Made by a program: the position numbers and the translations under genes. The notes under the pieces were generated by a model. It did no database searches. It saw only the letters and a list, made by a program, of their open reading frames with translations, and had not been told where the DNA came from. From Pyrocephalus nanus (Eukaryota; Chordata; Aves; Passeriformes; Tyrannidae), in contig CM076260.1 in assembly GCA_038380795.1 (NCBI GenBank), positions 7,146,033-7,210,032 on the forward strand: a stretch of 64,000 nucleotides of DNA. The letters run 5' to 3'. Positions within the stretch are counted from its first letter, which is position 1, and each line of letters begins with the position of its first letter. Below, piece by piece: positions 63,795-64,000 of this stretch.

Positions 63795-64000
63795 AGAGAG
63801 TTTGCCATCAATGGATTCAAGCTGAAGGAGGGCAGGGTTAGATTAGATATGAGGAAGAAATTCTTTACTGTGGAGGTGGAGAGGCACTGGAACAGGTTTT
63901 GGTGAGAAGTTGTGGATGCCCCATCCCTGAAAATGCTCAAGGACACTTTGGATGGGGCTCTGAGCAACCTGGTCTAGTGGAAGGCATCCCTGCACATGGC
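63795..64000 (+). mobile_element. CR1 LINE 3' fragment, cut by the window end
   Basis: 'tcaagctgaaggagggcagggttagattagatatgaggaagaaattctttactgtgg', 'gaggcactggaacaggtttt', 'gttgtggatgccccatccctgaaaatgctcaaggacactttggatggggctctgagcaacctggtctagtggaaggcatccctgcacatggc'. The terminal tail should follow beyond 64000. Confidence 0.94.

Larger units (their letters stand above)
49865..64000 (-). other. Intron 1 of the EVA1C-family gene (partial, more than 14.1 kb)
   Basis: The stretch lies upstream of exon 2 and runs off the window. In EVA1C the first exon carries the start codon and signal peptide; I see no such exon and no CpG-rich promoter region here, so it should lie beyond 64000. The intron carries CR1-type pieces at 50.2, 51.3-51.8, 54.7-55.0, 56.9-57.4 and 63.8-64.0 kb and a distinct repeat at 57.6-58.45 kb. 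Confidence 0.75.

Overview
The window looks like bird nuclear DNA. It is AT-leaning and mostly intronic, and it carries many short, degraded CR1 LINE fragments in both orientations. Their sense 3' ends show the avian form: a 'ttctttactgtgagggtggtgaggcactgg' type block, then 'tctttaaggtccttccaaccca', then an 'ATTCTATGAT'-like tail. A neoavian bird, perhaps a songbird, is my guess; nothing here proves the order.

I can support one protein-coding gene. Four internal exons of an EVA1C-family gene (two SUEL/galactose-binding-lectin domains) lie on the minus strand. In transcript order they are 49864-49650, 39021-38898, 21850-21698 and 5577-5434. All have AG/GT splice sites, matching phases and no stop codon. 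Together they make 636 nt, or 212 codons. The exon with the signal peptide must lie upstream, beyond 64000. The exons for the membrane segment and cytoplasmic tail must lie below position 1, since I found neither in the window. Exons 2+3 encode the first lectin domain and exons 4+5 the second; each pair starts and ends in phase 1. The amino-acid sequence is clearly EVA1C-like, but the second lectin domain looks unusually divergent for a straightforward bird EVA1C orthologue. It may therefore be a second EVA1C-type paralogue.

Layout, left to right: 1-5433 intron after exon 5; 5434-5577 exon 5; 5578-21697 intron with a GC-richer repeat (about 6.28-7.08 kb), three CR1 pieces and a near-perfect 33-bp-arm hairpin at 14.6 kb; 21698-21850 exon 4; 21851-38897 intron with several CR1 pieces, simple repeats and AT-rich stretches; 38898-39021 exon 3; 39022-49649 intron with two CR1 copies side by side near 46-47 kb; 49650-49864 exon 2; 49865-64000 intron with five or more CR1-type pieces, an unusual 0.85-kb repeat ending in a CR1-like tail (57.6-58.45 kb), and a CR1 cut by the window edge.

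I saw no CpG island, promoter, rRNA, tRNA, CRISPR array or intact transposon gene. The most interesting items are the divergent EVA1C-type gene with its two-exon lectin modules and the intronic hairpin at 14578-14654.
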